From: Candidatus Adiutrix sp.
Lineage (GTDB): Bacteria > Desulfobacterota > Desulfarculia > Adiutricales > Adiutricaceae
Direction: 5' to 3'
DNA length: 14,403 bases
Assembly (NCBI GenBank): GCA_031285975.1
Contig: JAITVE010000158.1
Span: forward strand, 1 to 14,403
The notes below the pieces were generated by a model, which saw only the letters and a program-made list of their open reading frames with translations, did not search any database and was not told where the DNA came from. Shown in pieces: positions 5,658 to 12,963 of this stretch. The position numbers were made by a program, and so were the translations under genes. Every line of letters begins with the position of its first letter. Within the stretch, counting starts at the first letter, position 1.

Positions 5658-6464
5658 TCATTCGGCTGGTTCGCCGGGGGCTGTCTCTTCCTTGTCCTTG
5701 ATGGCCACCAGGTCACAATAGATAACGCCGACCATGACGTCTATAAAAGCGGTGTTGAACGTGCTGAGAATAAACAACGGCAATGATTGTATGAGGTATA
5801 GGAGATGCCCGCTATCGGTAGACGGTGCTCCCAGCGGTATGAGTAACACAAAAGCCACGGTTCCAAAACAGACAAAGGCAAGCACAAATAGTCCTAAAAT
5901 CTGCCAGCGATAGCCCCGGGTCAGTTCCGCGCTGCGGTAGAGGGCCTTGATGGGCCCCAGTTCCTCCAACACGCAAATCGGAGCGGCCAGCGCCCAGGAG
6001 CAAAACAGAGCGGCGAAGAGCACAAGCGCCGGTAAAGCGACAATAAGAAGCGCCGCCTTCCCCATGAAGTATGTCAGCGGTATTAAAATCAAGGTACAGC
6101 CGCCAACAAACAGCGCCAGGCAGAGGACAAGCAGGAACAGGCGACCAATGCTGACGAAAGCTTTGGAACAAACCTCGCTCCACTCTGGCTCATCATTGCC
6201 AATTAACACGATGACAACGCCGCAAGCTATGGCCCCTTGAACCAGATACAGCAATAGGCCGCTGAACAGAGCAAGGAGAAAAACTAGCCCCAGGGATGAC
6301 GTATTATGGGTCAAAGGCTGCACTGCCATCGACGATAGCGCGGCAAGGGTTGCCAGCCCGAAAAATAGGGTTGGATAGCTGAATAAGGTTGAAATGCTGC
6401 GGCGTATAACCGCTTCCATGCTGAAAGCGGGCTCGATGGCAAAACCTTGCGATAGTTGGCTCAT
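5658..6464 (-). CDS. Six-segment integral membrane protein, function unknown
   Basis: A 268-residue polytopic membrane protein with likely membrane segments near residues 27-48, 58-88, 105-130, 136-165, 188-212 and 222-250. The motif GPIKALYRSAELTRGYRWQI (170-189) resembles the cytoplasmic linker of the YciC/UPF0259 and glycerophosphodiesterase-membrane-domain type families, in which a charged R-S-x-E-L-T-x-G-x-R-W stretch precedes a membrane helix. No catalytic residues are evident. The ATG at 6464 is preferred because a GAGGAAG ribosome site lies directly upstream; a TTG ten codons earlier has no ribosome site. The gene is less GC-rich than its neighbours and is a single-gene unit, with a terminator at each side. 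The role is unknown; the family resemblance is moderate. Confidence 0.8.
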   Translation of the reverse strand: MSQLSQGFAIEPAFSMEAVIRRSISTLFSYPTLFFGLATLAALSSMAVQPLTHNTSSLGLVFLLALFSGLLLYLVQGAIACGVVIVLIGNDEPEWSEVCSKAFVSIGRLFLLVLCLALFVGGCTLILIPLTYFMGKAALLIVALPALVLFAALFCSWALAAPICVLEELGPIKALYRSAELTRGYRWQILGLFVLAFVCFGTVAFVLLIPLGAPSTDSGHLLYLIQSLPLFILSTFNTAFIDVMVGVIYCDLVAIKDKEETAPGEPAE

Positions 6465-6546
6465 GGCTTCCTCAGAATAAACGGTCTTGTTCAAACTATG
6501 TGGAGAATTTGCTTATAGTATCAAAGGGCCTGTTTTATTGCCATAA

Positions 6547-6584
6547 AAAAATACCGGGAGTCTTGGTGGGCTCCCGGTATTTTT
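6547..6584 (-). terminator. Rho-independent terminator after uppP
   Basis: Arms AAAAATACCGGGAG (6547-6560) and CTCCCGGTATTTTT (6571-6584) are perfectly complementary around a ten-base loop. On the minus strand the stem runs into a T-run, so it ends the uppP transcript about 40 bases past its stop codon. Confidence 0.9.
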
Positions 6585-6624
6585 GTGGGGATGAGGCGGG
6601 GCGGGTGCGGCCGCCAGGAAAAAT

Positions 6625-7455
6625 TTACGCGAGGGCTGACCAACTGAGGGCGAACAGCCCCATGGCCCAGCACCACCAGGAAAAGACGGCGAAATTGTCG
6701 CGCTGGAGGAGGCGCACCAGAAGGGTCAGGGCCAGGTAGCCGCAGAGGGCGGCGGCGGCGAAACCGGCCAGGAATTCCAGGGTTGAAAAGCGGCTGGCCA
6801 GGCCGTCCCCCACTTCCAGAATGGCCGCGCCCACAATGGCCGGGATGGAGAGAATAAAGGAATAGCGGGCCGCCGTCACCCGCGACAGGCCCAAAAACAG
6901 CCCGGCGCAGATGGTGAAGCCGCTGCGGGAAAAGCCGGGCACAATGGCCAGCCCCTGCACCAGCCCGATAAGGAGCGCGTCGCGCGCGGTCAACTGTCCG
7001 TCGCCGCGCCCCCGCGCTCCCCGGCCCCCGGCCAGTTTGAGCAAGAGGCCTGTCACCAAAAGGGCCGCGCCCACGCTGGCCGTGCCGGTGAAATAAGTTT
7101 TGAAGACATCCTGCAAGCCCAGGCCAATCAGGCCGGTGGGGACGCTCCCGAGCAGCACCAGAAGGCCGAAGCGGAAGTCCGGCCGGTCGGCGTAGAGCCG
7201 CTTCATGCGGGCCGGGCTGATTAAAGCTCCCGGCAGGAAACGCAGTTCCCGCAACAGAGCCAGGAGGGTGTCCCAATAAAAAATGAACACCGCCGTCAGG
7301 GTGCCGAGGTGCAGGGCCACGTCAAAGGCCACTTCCGGCTCGTCCAGGCCAAAGACGGCCTGGGCCAAAATTAAGTGCCCGGACGATGAAATGGGCAAAA
7401 ATTCCCCCAAACCCTGAATGAGGCCCAGGAGAACGGCGATAACGATGAGCGGCAT
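6625..7455 (-). CDS. uppP: Undecaprenyl-diphosphate phosphatase UppP (BacA family)
   Basis: UppP removes a phosphate from undecaprenyl diphosphate in the inner membrane, recycling the lipid carrier for peptidoglycan and other surface polymers; extra copies give bacitracin resistance. The 276-residue length is normal. Both active-site motifs are present: QGLGEFLPISSSGHL (14-28), with Glu18 and His27, and PGFSRSG (173-179), with Arg177. Further family blocks are FDVALHLGTLTAVFIFYW (44-61), GSVPTGLIGLG and SFILSIPAIVGA. The start at 7455 is chosen because family members begin a few residues before the first helix and a GGGGGC tract lies upstream. A longer frame to 7521 would run into a REP-type repeat and encode non-family residues. 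It may also be reached by transcription from efp. Confidence 0.95.
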   Translation of the reverse strand: MPLIVIAVLLGLIQGLGEFLPISSSGHLILAQAVFGLDEPEVAFDVALHLGTLTAVFIFYWDTLLALLRELRFLPGALISPARMKRLYADRPDFRFGLLVLLGSVPTGLIGLGLQDVFKTYFTGTASVGAALLVTGLLLKLAGGRGARGRGDGQLTARDALLIGLVQGLAIVPGFSRSGFTICAGLFLGLSRVTAARYSFILSIPAIVGAAILEVGDGLASRFSTLEFLAGFAAAALCGYLALTLLVRLLQRDNFAVFSWWCWAMGLFALSWSALA

Positions 7456-7503
7456 AAGCCCCCGATTTTGGAGCGCCGGAACAAACCGGCTGACGTGGAG
7501 AGC

Positions 7504-7583
7504 GCGGAAGCCGGAATCCATGGCCAGCGAAGCCGCTTATCAGCCGACAAGCCGCTGCCCTGGAAATGGATTCCGGCTTCCGC
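7504..7583. repeat. Inverted REP-type repeat pair between efp and uppP
   Basis: GCGGAAGCCGGAATCCAT (7504-7521) is the exact reverse complement of 7566-7583, an 18-base perfect inverted repeat separated by 44 bases. The right copy continues to 7595 (through GGAATGACGGC) and contains its own small palindrome, ATTCCGGC-TTCC-GCCGGAAT (7570-7589). This resembles the widespread REP/REPIN short extragenic repeats that carry ATTCCGGC...GCCGGAATGACGG. In the uppP message the pair would fold into a long hairpin whose base lies about 50 bases before the start codon. Confidence 0.8.
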
Positions 7584-7654
7584 CGGAATGACGGCGGGGG
7601 TTCGCGTCAGCCTTGGCTGCCCCCCCTGATGCGGACGCCGAGTACCCGTATAAA

Positions 7655-8218
7655 TTACTTGGCGCGTTCGATGTATTCGCCGGTGCGGGTGTCGATTTTC
7701 AAAGTGTCGCCCTCGTTGATGAAGAGGGGCACCTGCACCACCAGGCCGGTGGACAGGGTGGCGGGCTTGGTGGCGCCGGTGGCCGTGTCGCCCTTCACGC
7801 CGGGGTCGCTCTGGGTCACTTCCAGGTTGACGGTGGTGGGGAAATCCAGGCCAATGGGGCGGCTCTGGTACATGTTGATGATGAGGTGGCTGTTTTCCAG
7901 CAGGTAAAAGCGGTTGTCGCCCACCTGATCTTCGCTGAGGTGCAGCTGCTCGTAAGTCTCTTCGTCCATGAAGACGTAGCCGTCTTTGGGGTCGAAGTAG
8001 AGGAACTGCACGTTCTTTTCTTCCAGGTCGGGGCGTTCCAGCTTTTCGCCGGAACGGAAGGTCTCTTCAAGCACCCGGCCGCTGACCAGGTTTTTAATTT
8101 TGGTGCGGATGAAGGCCCCGCCTTTGCCGGGCTTGACGTGCTGAAAGTCCACGATGATGTAGGGTTCGCCTTTGAAAGTGACTTTAAGGCCTCTGCGGAA
8201 ATCGCTGGTTGAATACAT
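7655..8218 (-). CDS. efp: Translation elongation factor EF-P
   Basis: EF-P binds between the P and E sites of the ribosome and relieves stalling at runs of proline. The 187-residue length is standard and all three beta-barrel domains are recognisable. The tip loop HVKPGKGGAF (27-36) presents Lys32, the residue that is modified in many bacteria; no modification enzyme gene (epmA, epmB, earP, ymfI) is in this window. The C-terminal domain ends VPLFINEGDTLKIDTRTGEYIERAK, which is canonical. The ATG at 8218 has AGGAG about eight bases upstream. It lies about 70 bases after the FtsB-like gene and may use its own promoter as well as readthrough from the envelope operon. Confidence 0.97.
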   Translation of the reverse strand: MYSTSDFRRGLKVTFKGEPYIIVDFQHVKPGKGGAFIRTKIKNLVSGRVLEETFRSGEKLERPDLEEKNVQFLYFDPKDGYVFMDEETYEQLHLSEDQVGDNRFYLLENSHLIINMYQSRPIGLDFPTTVNLEVTQSDPGVKGDTATGATKPATLSTGLVVQVPLFINEGDTLKIDTRTGEYIERAK

Positions 8219-8235
8219 TTAGGTCTCCTGCTCTC

Positions 8236-8265
8236 TTTATAGCACATGGATTATTTTTACCCCAA
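8236..8265 (-). promoter_or_regulatory. Possible efp promoter
   Basis: On the minus strand TTGGGG (8265-8260) and TATAAA (8241-8236) are 18 bases apart. The -10 is good and the -35 weak. The predicted start would be very close to the efp ribosome site, giving a short leader. Tentative. Confidence 0.4.
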
Positions 8266-8288
8266 TCGGGGCTTTTATGGCACGGAAC

Positions 8289-8711
8289 TCACGGACTAAC
8301 GGGCGGCTCGCCTCCCGGCTCGTCGCTCAAATCCGGCTCTTCGGCCAGACGGTAAATTATTTCGCCGGGGCGCACCAGGCCCAGCTTTTTGCGGGCTTCG
8401 TCCTCAACGTAGGACGGGTCGGTCTGGAGGCGGTCAAGCTTTTGGCCCAAAAGGCGGTTTTCGTCCTGCAATTCGGCGATCTCTTCCTGCAATTTCAAGA
8501 GTTCCCGCTCCAACTCGCTGCTGCGCACAAAACCGTCCGCCGAGGCGGCCAGGTAAATCAGCACCCCCAGGGCCGCCAGCCCCAGGGCGGCCAGGCCGTA
8601 GCGGCTGGTGAGCCGCCCGGGCAGCGCGGCCAGCAGGCCAAAGGCCGACAGCCGTTCGGCGGCCTGGTTTTCACCCGCCGCGTCGCTGGGGCGTTCCTGA
8701 AACTCAGTCAT
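8289..8711 (-). CDS. FtsB/DivIC-like septum-formation protein
   Basis: FtsB/DivIC proteins are small bitopic membrane proteins of the division complex, working with FtsL and FtsQ. The 140-residue protein has a cytoplasmic N-terminus, one membrane helix near 38-57 (RYGLAALGLAALGVLIYLAA), and a periplasmic coiled coil near 63-97 (SSELERELLKLQEEIAELQDENRLLGQKLDRL). It then has the family signature YVEDEARKKLGLVRPGEIIYRL (101-122) and a proline-rich tail. The cytoplasmic part, about 37 residues, is longer than in E. coli FtsB. The ATG at 8711 overlaps the end of the ExbD-type gene by eight bases (ATGACTGA), so translation is probably coupled. A much longer upstream frame is an out-of-frame shadow of that gene. 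Confidence 0.88.
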   Translation of the reverse strand: MTEFQERPSDAAGENQAAERLSAFGLLAALPGRLTSRYGLAALGLAALGVLIYLAASADGFVRSSELERELLKLQEEIAELQDENRLLGQKLDRLQTDPSYVEDEARKKLGLVRPGEIIYRLAEEPDLSDEPGGEPPVSP

Positions 8712-9147
8712 CGGCAGCCGCCCCGTCTTCTTCCCCGCTGCCGGGCTGGGCGGCGAAGACCACCCGGTTAAAGCCCTCCTGCCGCAGAATGTCCATAATC
8801 CGCACCACCCGGCCATAGGGGATGCCGCGGTCGGCGGAAACCACCACCACCACTTCGTCGCCGGAAGCCCCGGTGCGGCGCAGGTGGTAGGCCAAGTTGC
8901 CGATGGTGGTGGACTGATCCTCAAAATACACGTCCCCGGCGGCGTCGATGGTCACTTCCAGCCGCTCGTTGGCCTGCACGCGCACCTGGGAATCGCCCTC
9001 AATGCCCGGCAGGGCCAGCTTCAGCCCCGGCAACAGGTCAAACTGGGCGGTGACCATGAAAAACAGCACCAAGAGCAGCACCACATCCACCAGGGGGGTG
9101 AGGTTCAGGTCAGGCGACTCGGCCTTGGTTTTTTTGCGGAAATTCAT
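8704..9147 (-). CDS. ExbD/TolR-family proton-channel subunit
   Basis: ExbD/TolR proteins partner with ExbB/TolQ to convert proton flow into mechanical work across the periplasm. The 147-residue protein has one N-terminal membrane helix (17-36) with the conserved LNLTPLVDVVLLLVLFFMVT motif. Asp21 in it matches the essential proton-carrying aspartate of ExbD and TolR. The periplasmic domain (45-135) contains the strand pattern ALPGIEGDS, LEVTIDAAGDVYFE, VVVVVSADRGIPYGRVVRIMDILRQEGFNRVVFAAQP, standard for the family. Its start codon shares ATGA with the stop of the upstream ExbB/TolQ-type gene, and it overlaps the FtsB-like gene by eight bases. ExbD and TolR cannot be told apart from this sequence; no TonB, TolA, TolB or Pal gene is present. 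Confidence 0.93.
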   Translation of the reverse strand: MNFRKKTKAESPDLNLTPLVDVVLLLVLFFMVTAQFDLLPGLKLALPGIEGDSQVRVQANERLEVTIDAAGDVYFEDQSTTIGNLAYHLRRTGASGDEVVVVVSADRGIPYGRVVRIMDILRQEGFNRVVFAAQPGSGEEDGAAADD

Positions 9148-9767
9148 CCCACTCTCTCAGGCGCGGCCAGGGCCTCCATCAGGTCGGAGGACAAATCCTC
9201 CAACTCGCCGGTTAAACTCTCGGCGCGGCTCAGCAGGGCGCGGTGCAGCACCAGGGCCGGGATGGCCACGCAGAGCCCGGCGGCGGTGGTCAAGAGGGCC
9301 TCGGAAATGCCCCCGGCCAAAAGCCCCTGGTTGCCCCCGCCCTGGGCGGCGATGGAATTGAAGGCGCTTATCATGCCCGAAACCGTGCCCAAAAGGCCCA
9401 AGAGCGGCGAGATGGAAGCCACCAAATGCAGGGCCCCCAAATGCCCGGTGAGGGCGGAAGCCTCGCGGCGGCCCGCTTCTTCCATGGTCTCTTTGAAGAC
9501 GGCGCGGCGGCGGCCGGCCAGCTTCAGGGCCAGTTGAATGAGGCGGGCGGCGGCGCAGTCGTCGCTCTGGCTGAGGAAGGCGGCCTGGTCATACTGCCGG
9601 GCTTCCAGCAAACTGTTGACGGAATTGAGGAAGGGGCGGGGCAGCACGCGCCCGCGCCGCAGGGCCCAAAGCCGTTCCAGCACCAGGCCCAGCCCGGCCA
9701 GGCTGCACAGGAGGATGGGATACATGACCCAGCCGCCGCGATTGATAAGGTCGATCAGTAAATCCAT
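9144..9767 (-). CDS. MotA/TolQ/ExbB-family proton-channel subunit
   Basis: This is the multi-pass partner of the ExbD/TolR-type protein and forms the pentameric channel body. The 207-residue protein has a first membrane helix at about 14-34, a cytoplasmic loop, and two helices at about 113-138 and 156-178. The signature LHLVASISPLLGLLGTVSGMISAF (113-136) and GGISEALLTTAAGLCVAIPALVLHR (152-176) are diagnostic. The start codon overlaps the stop of the TPR gene by one base (TGATG) and the stop overlaps the next gene as ATGA, so the three genes are translationally coupled. The family assignment is secure; TolQ or ExbB cannot be chosen on sequence alone. Confidence 0.93.
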   Translation of the reverse strand: MDLLIDLINRGGWVMYPILLCSLAGLGLVLERLWALRRGRVLPRPFLNSVNSLLEARQYDQAAFLSQSDDCAAARLIQLALKLAGRRRAVFKETMEEAGRREASALTGHLGALHLVASISPLLGLLGTVSGMISAFNSIAAQGGGNQGLLAGGISEALLTTAAGLCVAIPALVLHRALLSRAESLTGELEDLSSDLMEALAAPERVG

Positions 9768-11722
9768 CAGTTCTGTTGTCCTTGCTTGGATAATTCTTCA
9801 ATCTTCCGCTGCGTTTCAGCGGCTTCGGTTGTTTTTTTCAATTGGGTCTGGGCCTTGAGGAGGGCCCGCCAGGCTTCGATATCGCCGGGCGAAAGTTCGG
9901 CGGCTTCCAGGGCCGCGGCCTCAAACCCGTTCCAGTTCCCGGCGTTTTCATAGGTGTTCAGCATCAGGGCGCGGTACACGGTTTTGGACGGATCGAGCCG
10001 GTAGAGCTCCAGGGCCTCGTTCAGCATGGCCTCGGTCTGTTTGGTCTGCTGGTAGGCGGCCAGGAGGTATTCCCGGACGGCGGAGTCCGTGGGGTCGTGG
10101 GCCAGGAGCTTTTTAAACACCTCAATAGCGGCCTTGAACTGCTTGCTCTCATACAGCGCCGCGCCGTAGTTGTAGGCAATCGCCGCGTCGTCGGGGTTCT
10201 GCTTGGCCAGTTCGGCGTAGTGTGCGGCCAGGCCTTTTTTATCGTCCATTTCCTCCAGCACATCCACCAAAAGCAGCCGGGCGGCCTGATCCTCCGGGGC
10301 GCGCTTCAAAAGCTCCAGGTATTCGGCCCTGGCCTTGGCGTTCAGGCCGTCTTCCCGGTAGGCGTCGGCCAGTTCGCGCCGCAGTTCGAGGTCATCGGGG
10401 CTGAGAGCCATGCCCCGCGCCAGGTAGTCGCGGTAGCCGTCCCTGTCCCCCAGGGTGAACGAGAGGCGGGCCAGGTTCAGGAGGATATTGCCGTCCTTGG
10501 GGCCGAGCTTCAGGGCGGCGCGGTAGGCTTCCAGGGCCTCGGCGTTCCGCCCGGCCTGCCGGTGGAAGTGGGCCAGCATTTTATAGGCGTTGAGCTTGTC
10601 CTGCCCATCCGGCAAAATGGCGGCCAGGGACTTCCAGGCCTCCACCCGCCCCGCTTCGTCTTCGGATTCCTCATACAGGGCCGTGATTTCCTTCCACAGG
10701 GCGGCGCTCGCTTCCGGGGGCGACACAGCCAGGAGCCGCTTCAAGGTGTCGATTTCACGGTCGGGCCGTCCCTGTTCGCGGTAGAGAGCCAACAGGCCGC
10801 CCAAAATTTCAGGAACCTGCTCCTGCGGAGCCTGTTTCAGCATTTCCTCAAAAATTTCCGCCGCCTGCTCGGCCCAGCCGTTTTGCTGATAGATGTCGGC
10901 CATGCGGCGCATGAGGTCGAGATAGGGGCGGCCCTGCCCCGCCGCCAGTTCGATGAGCCGCCCCAGGGTGCGGATGGCCTCGCGGGGCTGGTTCATTTCC
11001 GTATAGAGCGGCAGGAGGCGTTCCAGCAAATCTTCGTCCGGCCCCAGCCGCCCGAGCTCGGCTTCCAGAAGCTCTATCGCCCCGTGCTTCTGGCCGGACT
11101 CGTTCAAGGCCGCCAGCAGTTTGTCGCGCAACGATTCGGAATCCGGGTCAAGGGCCAGGGCCCGCCGGAAACTTTCCGCCCGCGTGGCGGCGTCGGCGGC
11201 GGCTGCGCCCTGGGCCGCGAAATCCAGCGCCGAGTAGTGGGACTGGATGTGGAACAGCGCGACCGCCTGGGCCCCGTCCCGCACTTCAATGCGCAAGCCC
11301 CTGGGCGGCCCCTCAAAAGCCTTGTCGCCCAAAAGCTGCCGGGGGGAAGCCGTTGCGCCGCCCACCACGGCGTTGATGTTGAAATCCGGCGAGGCCAGGC
11401 TCAGATCATAATTGAGGCGGCGGTTGGTGTCCAGCCCGCTGACGGTGAAATTTTGGCCGGGGTGGATATCCACGGAACCCCCGGCGGGGATGGTCACGGT
11501 TTGGCGGTCAACGGTCAGGCTCAGGCCGCGCACTTCCAGGGGGTCGCCGAACAGCCGCCCCTGAACCCTGGCGAAGGACTGCGGAGCCGCCAGATGCCAC
11601 AGCCCCGCCGCCGCCGCCAGCAGGAAGGCGGCGATGAGGGGATAGAGGAACCAGCCGGGGCCGGGCCCTTTTTTAATGACCCGCCGGGGGCCCTGTTCGT
11701 CCTGCAAATGATCCATATGCAC
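9767..11722 (-). CDS. Membrane-anchored TPR-repeat protein
   Basis: A 651-residue protein, first gene of the envelope operon. After a basic cytoplasmic N-terminus there is one membrane helix (about 25-46, FLYPLIAAFLLAAAAGLWHLAA). A beta-rich periplasmic region follows (about 64-168, with VTIPAGGSVDIHPGQNFTVSGLD), then about 470 residues of tandem tetratricopeptide repeats (170-645), e.g. AEALEAYRAALKLGPKDGNILLNLARL and KAAIEVFKKLLAHDPTDSAVREYLLAAY. TPRs are protein-binding scaffolds. The tight coupling to ExbB/ExbD-type genes and the absence of TonB or TolA suggest it is the periplasmic partner driven or organised by that channel; this is inference. The start may be GTG at 11722 or ATG at 11716; neither has a strong ribosome site. 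It may resemble TPR proteins found beside ExbBD pairs in other Desulfobacterota. Confidence 0.88.
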   Translation of the reverse strand: MHMDHLQDEQGPRRVIKKGPGPGWFLYPLIAAFLLAAAAGLWHLAAPQSFARVQGRLFGDPLEVRGLSLTVDRQTVTIPAGGSVDIHPGQNFTVSGLDTNRRLNYDLSLASPDFNINAVVGGATASPRQLLGDKAFEGPPRGLRIEVRDGAQAVALFHIQSHYSALDFAAQGAAAADAATRAESFRRALALDPDSESLRDKLLAALNESGQKHGAIELLEAELGRLGPDEDLLERLLPLYTEMNQPREAIRTLGRLIELAAGQGRPYLDLMRRMADIYQQNGWAEQAAEIFEEMLKQAPQEQVPEILGGLLALYREQGRPDREIDTLKRLLAVSPPEASAALWKEITALYEESEDEAGRVEAWKSLAAILPDGQDKLNAYKMLAHFHRQAGRNAEALEAYRAALKLGPKDGNILLNLARLSFTLGDRDGYRDYLARGMALSPDDLELRRELADAYREDGLNAKARAEYLELLKRAPEDQAARLLLVDVLEEMDDKKGLAAHYAELAKQNPDDAAIAYNYGAALYESKQFKAAIEVFKKLLAHDPTDSAVREYLLAAYQQTKQTEAMLNEALELYRLDPSKTVYRALMLNTYENAGNWNGFEAAALEAAELSPGDIEAWRALLKAQTQLKKTTEAAETQRKIEELSKQGQQN

Positions 11723-11792
11723 AATGCTCTGCTCGGCTCGCCGCGAGACGGCCCGGCCGGGTTACGGTTCTTGAGTCGCTTCCTAACCTTAT

Positions 11793-11803
11793 ATTGTATC
11801 ATA
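11793..11803 (-). promoter_or_regulatory. Possible -10 region of the TPR-exbBD-ftsB operon
   Basis: On the minus strand TATGAT (11803-11798) and the overlapping TACAAT (11798-11793) are good -10 candidates about 70-80 bases before the TPR start codon. No convincing -35 box accompanies them. An A-tract of eight bases lies just upstream on the minus strand and may help. Confidence 0.35.
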
Positions 11804-11850
11804 CTTTTTTTTCCCGAACCAGCTTTGATTTTTTGGGGCTGTTTTTGCTC

Positions 11851-11879
11851 TTGACAGATACCCCTTGGTGAAGCACAAT
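11851..11879 (+). promoter_or_regulatory. Sigma-70-like promoter of metNIQ
   Basis: A perfect TTGACA (11851-11856) is followed after 17 bases by CACAAT (11874-11879), a four-of-six -10 box. The predicted start near 11886 gives a leader of about 50 bases. The leader holds only a minor GCAA-TTCGG-TTGC hairpin (11891-11903). There is no SAM riboswitch or other known methionine-sensing RNA in it, which is too short for one. Confidence 0.7.
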
Positions 11880-11934
11880 GAATATTTTATGCAATTCGGT
11901 TGCGATTTGAAAACGGGGGACGGGCGCGAACATT

Positions 11935-12963
11935 ATGGGTCTGATAGATATCATCGGGCTGACCAAAAATTACGGCGAGGGCGCGAAGGCCGTGGCGGCC
12001 CTCCGGGGCGTTGACCTGTCGGTGGAGGCCGGGGAGATTTACGGGGTCATCGGGCTCTCCGGGGCGGGGAAAAGCACCCTCATCCGCTGCTTGAACCGCC
12101 TGGAAACCCCCACCAGCGGCCAGGTCATCGTGGACGGGCGCGACCTGACGGCCATGAGCGAAGCCGAGCTGCGGCTGGCCCGCCGCGATATGGGCATGAT
12201 TTTTCAGCACTTCAACCTCCTGTCCTCCCGCACGGTGGCCGACAATGTGGCCTTCCCCATGGAAATCGCGGGCCGTTCTAAAGTTGACATTATGAAGCGG
12301 GTGATGGAACTGCTCGACCTGGTGGGGCTGGCCGACAAAGCCGGGGCCTACCCGGCCCAGCTTTCCGGCGGGCAGAAGCAGCGGGTGGGCATTGCCCGGG
12401 CCCTGGCCAACAGCCCCAAGATTTTGCTCTGCGACGAGGCCACCAGCGCCCTTGACCCCCAGACCACCCAGTCCATTCTGGGCCTGATTCAGAGCGTGAA
12501 GGATCACCTGGGCCTGACCGTGGTGCTCATCACCCACGACATGCGGGTCATCACCGAAATCTGCGACCGGGTGGCGGTGATGGAAGACGGCCTGGTTGTG
12601 GAGCAGGGCCCGGTGTTCGACGTGTTCACCCGGCCGCGGCACCAGGTCTCCAAGGCTTTTATCGAAGTGGTCATCAGCCGCAAAGACGATTCCGGGGCCT
12701 GGGGCTATGTGCCGCGCGGGCTCCTGACGCAGGTGCTCTTCCTCGGGCCCTCCGCCGAAGACCCGGTGATCTCCGAGGTGGTGCGGCGGTTTGAGGTTAA
12801 GCCCAATGTTTTGCAGGGCCGCATCAGCCACATTAAAGGGCGGCCCTTCGGCATCATGCTTTTGGATTTGACGGGCGCGCCCGAGGACTGCCGCCGGGCG
12901 GTGGAATACATGCGCTCGCTGAATCTGGTTGTGGAGGTTTTGAACGATGTTCAGCACGGGTAG
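11935..12963 (+). CDS. metN: Methionine ABC transporter ATP-binding protein MetN
   Basis: MetN powers methionine uptake by MetNIQ. The 342-residue protein has all ABC ATPase motifs: Walker A GLSGAGKST (40-48), Q-loop Gln91 (MIFQHFNLL), signature LSGGQKQR (143-150), Walker B ILLCDEAT (163-170) and H-loop His201 (VVLITHDM). The region after about residue 265 is the NIL domain (LLTQVLFLGPSAEDPVISEVVRRFEVKPNVLQGRISHIKGRPFGIMLLDL), which in MetN binds methionine and shuts off transport when the internal pool is full. That domain supports methionine specificity over other amino-acid importers. The ATG at 11935 is preceded by a purine-rich GGGGGACGGG tract. Its 3' end overlaps metI by 17 bases. Confidence 0.96.
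   Translation: MGLIDIIGLTKNYGEGAKAVAALRGVDLSVEAGEIYGVIGLSGAGKSTLIRCLNRLETPTSGQVIVDGRDLTAMSEAELRLARRDMGMIFQHFNLLSSRTVADNVAFPMEIAGRSKVDIMKRVMELLDLVGLADKAGAYPAQLSGGQKQRVGIARALANSPKILLCDEATSALDPQTTQSILGLIQSVKDHLGLTVVLITHDMRVITEICDRVAVMEDGLVVEQGPVFDVFTRPRHQVSKAFIEVVISRKDDSGAWGYVPRGLLTQVLFLGPSAEDPVISEVVRRFEVKPNVLQGRISHIKGRPFGIMLLDLTGAPEDCRRAVEYMRSLNLVVEVLNDVQHG

Noticed and set aside
7504..7595. Inverted repeat considered as a CRISPR or insertion-sequence end
   Set aside because: There are only two units, in opposite orientation, with no regular spacers, no target duplication and no transposase gene; a REP-type repeat explains it better.
8260..8271. CCCC-GATT-GGGG palindrome between the FtsB-like gene and efp
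   Set aside because: On the transcribed minus strand it is followed by A-rich sequence, not a T-run, so it is not a usable terminator for the upstream operon.
9842..11854. A plus-strand open frame of 670 codons opposite the TPR gene
   Set aside because: It is the antisense shadow of a GC-rich coding sequence: low complexity, rich in Gly, Pro, Gln and Val, no family features, and the minus-strand TPR repeats are unmistakable.
11880..11934. Possible SAM or other methionine riboswitch before metN
   Set aside because: The predicted leader is about 50 bases, too short for known SAM riboswitches, and shows only a four-base hairpin.
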